Assembly (NCBI GenBank): GCA_905220665.1
Contig: CAJNAR010000169.1
Coordinates: forward strand, 372,001-436,000
Source: Albugo candida
Lineage: Eukaryota; Oomycota; Peronosporomycetes; Albuginales; Albuginaceae
Length of the DNA stretch: 64,000 nt
Reading direction: 5' to 3'
Shown one piece after another: positions 55,054 to 64,000 of the stretch. Position numbers and translations under genes: made by a program. Numbering within the stretch: the stretch's first letter is position 1; every line of letters begins with the position of its first letter. Under the pieces are notes generated by a model. That model was not told where the DNA came from. It was given only the letters and a program-made list of their open reading frames with translations, and did not search any database.

Positions 55054-58000
55054 TTAAACTGCTTGCAATTGAGCTTCATTCTCCTCACACTCTTCATCAT
55101 CTCGTTCTTCCGTAGGAGTGTCTTGACCAGAGGACTGACTACCAAACTCGAATACAGTCTCATCATTTCCATCGCTACTTCTCTTGACCTCGGTGGGAAT
55201 CTTCCCCTTTAGATACATGTAATCGTCGTATGTTGCTCTGTACTTTCGATACGTCATTGTAAGCGTCACGAGCATTACAATCACCACCAATCCAACGAGA
55301 ATAACTGCAAAGTACACGTTTTTGATGGCCTGGCTATCCAGAACCATCTCATTACAGGTTCTGATTGGAATTGAGGTCTTTTGATCGCCTCCATAACAAG
55401 CCAGATCTTTCGAGAATGTGATGGATTGCTTTCCACCAGAGCAGGGTGTCTTGTACTCGGAGAAGAAGCTGTGTTGGCATATCGGGCAAGCGTAAACGGT
55501 CCGCCACATAAGCTTGATATTGCAGACGTCTGTGTCCATGTCGCCGTCGATTTGGTTGATCGATTCGACTTTTGGGTCACAAACAAAATCAATTGTTGTA
55601 CTGATACGCTTGTCGCCATCTTGTTCATCGTTGCATTTTGATCCATTTGTATAGCGAAGTGTCAGACCGCTTCCATTTCCCTTCGGTTCAATGCTCATTA
55701 CACTACCACCGTTCCATGCATTTAGTTGCTAAATACAGCAAGAGATCAGATGCATCAGAAGCGAGATACAAGCGAATGATGGCATTTAGCTTACCGGAGG
55801 TACTTGACACTCTACCCGCCCAAAACGTCTCGAGTTTAGCAGGAAAGAACCCCCAAGATCCCTCGCGTTGACAATTTCGAAAAAAATCAGATGCGGACGG
55901 GCAAGATCCAGATCCGTGTCGTCTTGTAGAATTTGTCCAGGTACATTTTTTGCCCAGGAATTCCCAATAAGGCGGAAGAGGCCGGTGACCATCCAGTACA
56001 TGGGCGATAGCTTATAAACAATCTTTGGATTCACAAACCCCGACGTGGTATTCTGTGAGTTTGCAGCGTCAAAGACATCTTCCGTCACAGATTGGTCGAT
56101 ATCATCAAAATTGTCTTCGCGCGAGCTCTGATTACCAGAGACGAGTAATTGCAAGAGTGAGAGGTTGTACATGATTTTAGGCATATCGGGTGCAACAAGA
56201 ACGCTTGGGGCTGAACAGAATGCCGACCCTGGTTCACTGTGCGTGTTACTTCCACATGGAAAACAAGTATCAGAGCCGGGTTTTGAATACGTGTTGGCTG
56301 GACAAATAGCACACTTGGAACGGCTTATTGAATCCGAGTATGTTCCGGCAGGACAAAGACGACACTGAGAAATTGAAGTCGTTTCATCGCGGTACGATTC
56401 TGTACCTGTTGGACAAGCAGTGCATGCCATCGCACCACCTTCTTGAGTCCCATAAAAGCCGAAATACAAGAATTTAGCTTTGACGCTTTTGACTGCTTCA
56501 TTAGAAAGACCGTATAGAATGAAACTGATCTCCACTTCGGTGCTCTCTGACGCATAAATTGGTATGAATTCAGTGAAAACGCCATTTTCATGCCCATGCT
56601 CAAATGCAAAGCTCATTGCGGTGAGCGGCTTCGTTCCAGTTGATTCTATAGCTTTTTTCGAGCCATCAGTAAAGTTTGTAGTCGAAATCGTGCTTTTCTC
56701 GATCGTCTTCTTATACTTCAGCGTGATTTCCGCTTCCAGCCAAACCGTTTTCTCCTCTCCTGTCGGTATGTTTTGTAATTCATAAGTGACATTAACCTGA
56801 CCGGGATACGTGAATTGTGCGCTTGCCCGAAGCTCGAATCGAACTCGCGCATCGCTTTTAAAAGTCTTGATTTTTTTGGCATTAGGAACCAGCAATAATC
56901 CGTCTTTGGTCAGTTTCCACCCATTTTGCATCGCAAAATTCTGATCGATAATTGTGGGCCACTCGCTCCATGCACCGAATGTGCCTGACCCAAATTCTTG
57001 TTGATGAACCACAACTCGTCCATTGTCACAATTTTGGCACGACAAAACTCCTTTTTGATCCATGCTCAGATATTTTCCAGCCTCGCACGTTTCGCAAATA
57101 TCCTTTTTCGAGTAATAATATCCTGAATTGCAAGATGTGCAAGTCAGATCTTTGACTGGCGGTGGTAGGGAAATGGATTCGGTCAACTCCGGCTTGCATG
57201 TTGCGGGTTCGCTCCATTGATATGTGATAGTGTGGGTTCCTTGCGTGCAGTTTGAGAATGACTCCACCAAATCTTCTGTCGTGCAGGCATTCAATCGAAT
57301 GCAAGAAGTATTCCCAATCGACCCTTTTGGAGCAACTGTGTTTTCCGGGCACGAATAGCACTTGAAGTCTAGCTCACTTTCCGAAATCGGAGCAGCATAC
57401 TCATTTTCCTTGCAAAATGCACAGATTGTGCCACCACTCATTGTGACTCCAGAGCTGCATGGGTGGCAACTAGCGTCCGAGTATGAAGTTCCCACAAGCT
57501 CGATCACCTTGATATCAGCTTTATCGGCTCCCACATCATTCGCAAAATCTTTGGTGTATTCCCATGTGAACGTATGTGATCCAGCAGCGACATCGTGAGT
57601 GACTTCAACCCATCCATTTGTCTCTGAGACAAGCTTGCCTTGGCTAATGTCATCAATCACAAATACGAGTCCATCATAAGGCTTCTCTGCATCGACCCGA
57701 TATTGAAATGTGATGGATCCATTCCGCACGTATGTCGCTGTAATTCGAAGCGTTGAAAACAATCTCGAAGCTCCATACGTTTCGAGAACTTCACTGTTGT
57801 TCCCCGATGATATCATCGTTCCATCTTCGGATGGCTGCCAAGCTTTACAACTGTGCTCCCAATCACCCGAAAAGAACGAGCGGAACGAGCACTCGGTTGT
57901 GACTTGTATCGGAAGTGGGTCTCGCCATGCGTTTGTCGCTTTAGAATACAATATCCCGCCGCCCAGAGAGTATTTCCCTTCTTCGCATTTGATGCATTCG

Positions 58001-58388
58001 GACGATGGTTTGTCACTTGAAGTGCTGCAAACAGTCGATCAAATATTTAAAAAGGAAACTCATTGCCGCAACTTACTTGACGTCCAGGAAATACCCTTTT
58101 TCACACGTAACATCGCAGCGAAGATTATGAATCGGTGCTAATGAAAGGAATTCGTCAGATTACAAATTATGGAATATATGTATGTGCGGGAGGCTTACGT
58201 TTGTACAGCACCGACGCCGCCGTAGCAGCGCTACAGTTGAGGGCTTCGTCGGTGTAAAAATAAAGCGATCGTTCATTGTTCACGCACTCACTGTAGGCAT
58301 ACTTTACCACTGGCGTGGTGGTCGCTTGCGAAGAGATCGCCACGACAGCCAAAGCGCCGATATTAATTAACGCGGTCTGCATGTACAT
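55054..58388 (-). CDS. ELAPOR1-like (KIAA1324/EIG121) transmembrane receptor
   Basis: Four exons fit: 58199-58388, 58077-58137, 55795-58024 and 55054-55728, summing to 1,052 codons. The start (ALINIGALAVVAISSQA) looks like a signal peptide. The ectodomain has cysteine-rich GCC2/GCC3-type repeats (CxxCxxGxYS and CPAGTYSDSISRSKCAICP) around beta-sandwich regions, then a mannose-6-phosphate-receptor-like part with paired cysteines. A membrane helix follows at about 965-987 (VYFAVILVGLVVIVMLV), then YRKYRATYDDYMYLKGKI and an acidic tail. This order matches animal ELAPOR1/2, proteins of late endosomes and lysosomes. The 5' end is clear: splicing joins VLYK to the cysteine-rich part with consistent phase. 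Confidence 0.87.
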
Positions 58389-58614
58389 GAGATAAACGAT
58401 GCTATCAATTCTTCTCCCTCAATATATGTGGTAGCCGGAATTTTACAGAATAATGTTTACAAGGGAGGTAGCAGAGTATCGAATCGAAAGGGTAAATGAC
58501 AATTACAAACACGTGGACATGTATACATAGTCAGCAAATAGCGTATAATCACTGCGAATGCGTAATGCTTTGCGCTTTTGTATGTATTTATAAGCTTTCT
58601 TATGTGGCAGCTTA

Positions 58615-62180
<3,566 letters not shown>

Positions 62181-62316
62181 GACGTCTCCTGCGGCGAACG
62201 GATGGCGTTGATTCGTTAGTTATCAGAACATGCAGAAAATGTCGTATATTATTGGTTTAAAATGCAACAGTCTTCTTCTTCGCGATGATCGAATTTTCCT
62301 TTGCATCGATCTGTTC

Positions 62317-62629
62317 TTATTTGGTAGCAGCAATATATAAAACTTGAGCACAAAGAAACATCAGTACCACATTTGCGATTGTTTCACAGCAGTAGAGTAG
62401 AAGTACCATTATTTCCACGAATAAAACAATCTCCATACTGTGCTTTCAGCTGACCATTAATGTACTCTTGCGTCTGTTCCATCGCTATATTCATAAATCC
62501 ATCCAAACACGCAAGCACGCCACGGTACTCTGATCCGTTGTTCAGCTTTACATCAACGGGACGACCGAGGACATTCTTCAAGAAATCAGACGGTGTCTTC
62601 TTTTCCGAGTTCCCTTCACTGTTTTCCAT
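62317..62629 (-). CDS. LSM6: U6 snRNA-associated Sm-like protein LSm6
   Basis: Two exons, 62407-62629 and 62317-62342, joined across a 64-nt intron, encode 82 aa. The Sm1 motif (FLKNVLGRPVDVKLNNG, YRGVLACLDGFMNIAMEQ) and the Sm2 motif (GDCFIRGNN then VLYIAATK) match LSm6 closely. The last nine codons are on the tiny second exon; without splicing the frame would end in a non-conserved TSTLLL. LSm6 is part of the LSm1-7 (mRNA decay) and LSm2-8 (U6 snRNP) rings. Confidence 0.95.
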
Positions 62630-62692
62630 TATATAAACGGAATCGATTCACAGTAACTTAACACAGTCACATGTTATAAACCATCTAACGCG

Positions 62693-64000
62693 ATGAGCCT
62701 CGATGAAGCTTATCTTCTTGCTAAACGGCGAAAAGCGCGTGGTATTCCATCATACTTCGATGAGGATGAGGAAGAAGATCTACTGGACAACACAGAAGAC
62801 TCGTATAAAGATGAAAAGGAACAAAACGACGAAGTAGACCCACTGGATGCATTTATGGTCGACATTGATGCTCAGGTCACACAGCAAGCGAACACAATTT
62901 CATCCATCGCAAAGGTACATACGGCGACAAAGAATAGTGATATTACTTCGAAATCTGACTTTTGTATCGTTTACGTAGCCTCAGGTTTTGGATGAGGAAG
63001 AAAAAGAGCATGAAAACTACGTCGTAGAAGCGTATCATGTAAGCGAGTAGATGGAGTCTATCATTGGAATTATTGTGATGTCGTTCGAATTGTACAGAAT
63101 CGAGAAAAAATGCATTATCACGACGATAAGCAAGCACAAGACTCGGATGAAGAAGTGTATGCTGCTGCCAAGGCCATCGACAGCAAAAGCACAGCCTTTG
63201 AAGAAGATATCAGCAATTTCAGACTACAAATGGAAGTCTTGCAGGCGTTAGATCATACGAAAATTGAATATGAATCTTTTGAGAAAAGCTTTTACACACC
63301 GGCTGATGAAGTCGCCTCCATGTCGATAGAACAAGTGAAAACGCTACGAAATGAGCTACAACTCCAAGTAGAAGGAGATCAAGTACCAAATCCGATTCAA
63401 TCCTTCATGCAGCTCAAGCTTGATCGAAAAATGCTCAATTTGTTGATGAAATTGGGACTTGAAGCACCTACAGCTATTCAGGCACAAACGTTTCCAGTCG
63501 CGTTATCTGGTCGTGATATGATTGGAATTGCTAAAACCGGATCAGGAAAAACGCTGGCTTTCACGATACCAATGATATGGCATGTGATGGATCAAAGAGA
63601 GCTGTCGAAAGGCGAAGGACCGATTGCAATTGTCATTTCTCCAACACGAGAACTCGCTCATCAGATTTATACACAAGTGAAAATGTTTACCAAACTCTAT
63701 GGTGCTGAATGTGTTGCAGTGTATGGTGGCGTAGGCAAGTGGGAGCAAGTACAAGCTCTACGCAAAGGCGCCGAAGTACTGATTGCGACCCCCGGACGTC
63801 TGATTGAGTTGATACGGAAAAAGACAATTCGAACGAATCGTGTGACATTCGTCGTACTTGATGAAGCAGATCGAATGTTTGAATTAGGCTTCGAGTCCCA
63901 GCTCCGCAGCATGCTAGGCCAACTTCGACCAGATCGACAAAGCCTGTTATTCTCTGCCACTTTCCGTCCTCGAATTGAGCAATTGGCACGTGCGATTTTG
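62693..64000 (+). CDS. DDX42: DDX42-type DEAD-box RNA helicase, truncated by the window end
   Basis: Exons 62693-62914, 62985-63038 and 63098 to beyond 64000. The acidic N-terminus (FDEDEEEDLLDN) and VDPLDAFMVDIDAQV followed by YESFEKSFYTP are typical of the DDX42/DDX46 (Prp5) group. The helicase motifs are intact as far as seen: Q motif around PTAIQAQTFPVALSGRD, motif I AKTGSGKT, Ia PTRELAHQ, YGGVGKWEQ (GG), ATPGRLIEL (Ib), motif II DEADRMFELGFE and motif III SAT (FSATFRP). The second RecA domain lies past the window. The role is probably pre-mRNA splicing. It diverges from LSM6 across 63 bp, so two RNA-processing genes share a promoter region. Confidence 0.93.

Overview
The window looks like nuclear DNA of an oomycete, most likely an Albugo-like (white rust) plant pathogen. 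The evidence is a decayed Crinkler (CRN) effector gene, compact eukaryotic genes split by many introns of about 40-77 nt with GTACG/GTAAG donors, short intergenic gaps, and oomycete-style multidomain fusions. The genus is an inference; the oomycete assignment is firmer. I see no bacterial operons, CRISPR arrays, rRNA genes or convincing tRNA genes.

Layout. Positions 1 to about 6.4 kb form a gene-poor accessory stretch. Its one interpretable object is a broken CRN gene (2748-4596), split by a foldback (inverted-repeat) element at 3521-3788. From 6.4 kb onward the DNA is gene-dense and mostly housekeeping: an AlgH/UPF0301 protein, a zinc-finger protein, a Ser/Thr kinase, a WD40 protein, a CCCH-finger non-canonical poly(A) polymerase, tryptophanyl-tRNA synthetase, NAA15 (NatA auxiliary subunit), a REEP/Yop1 ER-shaping protein and an unknown small protein.

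The centre (21.4-43 kb) holds two giant genes on the + strand. The first encodes an acidic protein of about 3,094 aa with a diverged internal repeat around a G-V-S-W-H-M motif. The second encodes a 3,697-aa protein built almost wholly of armadillo repeats. Between them, on the - strand, sits a small three-exon gene that matches the proteasome assembly chaperone PSMG3/PAC3.

The right part (43-64 kb) carries a ten-exon calcium-dependent protein kinase, GDP-L-fucose synthase, a PH-domain/glutathione-peroxidase fusion, a secreted DNase II-like protein, a nuclear unknown, a membrane-anchored protein with two cytochrome b5-like domains plus ankyrin repeats, a basic protein with a possible doublecortin-like domain, an ELAPOR1-like receptor, a FAN/NSMAF-like BEACH-WD40 protein, LSm6 and the start of a DDX42-type DEAD-box helicase.

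The genes form no single pathway. Themes that recur are RNA metabolism (poly(A) polymerase, LSm6, DDX42), protein synthesis and modification (TrpRS, NAA15), endomembrane traffic (REEP, ELAPOR, BEACH) and calcium signalling. I inferred exon joins by eye from reading frame, GT/GC-AG signals and family motifs. For most multi-exon genes the summed exons give a whole number of codons, which supports the models.
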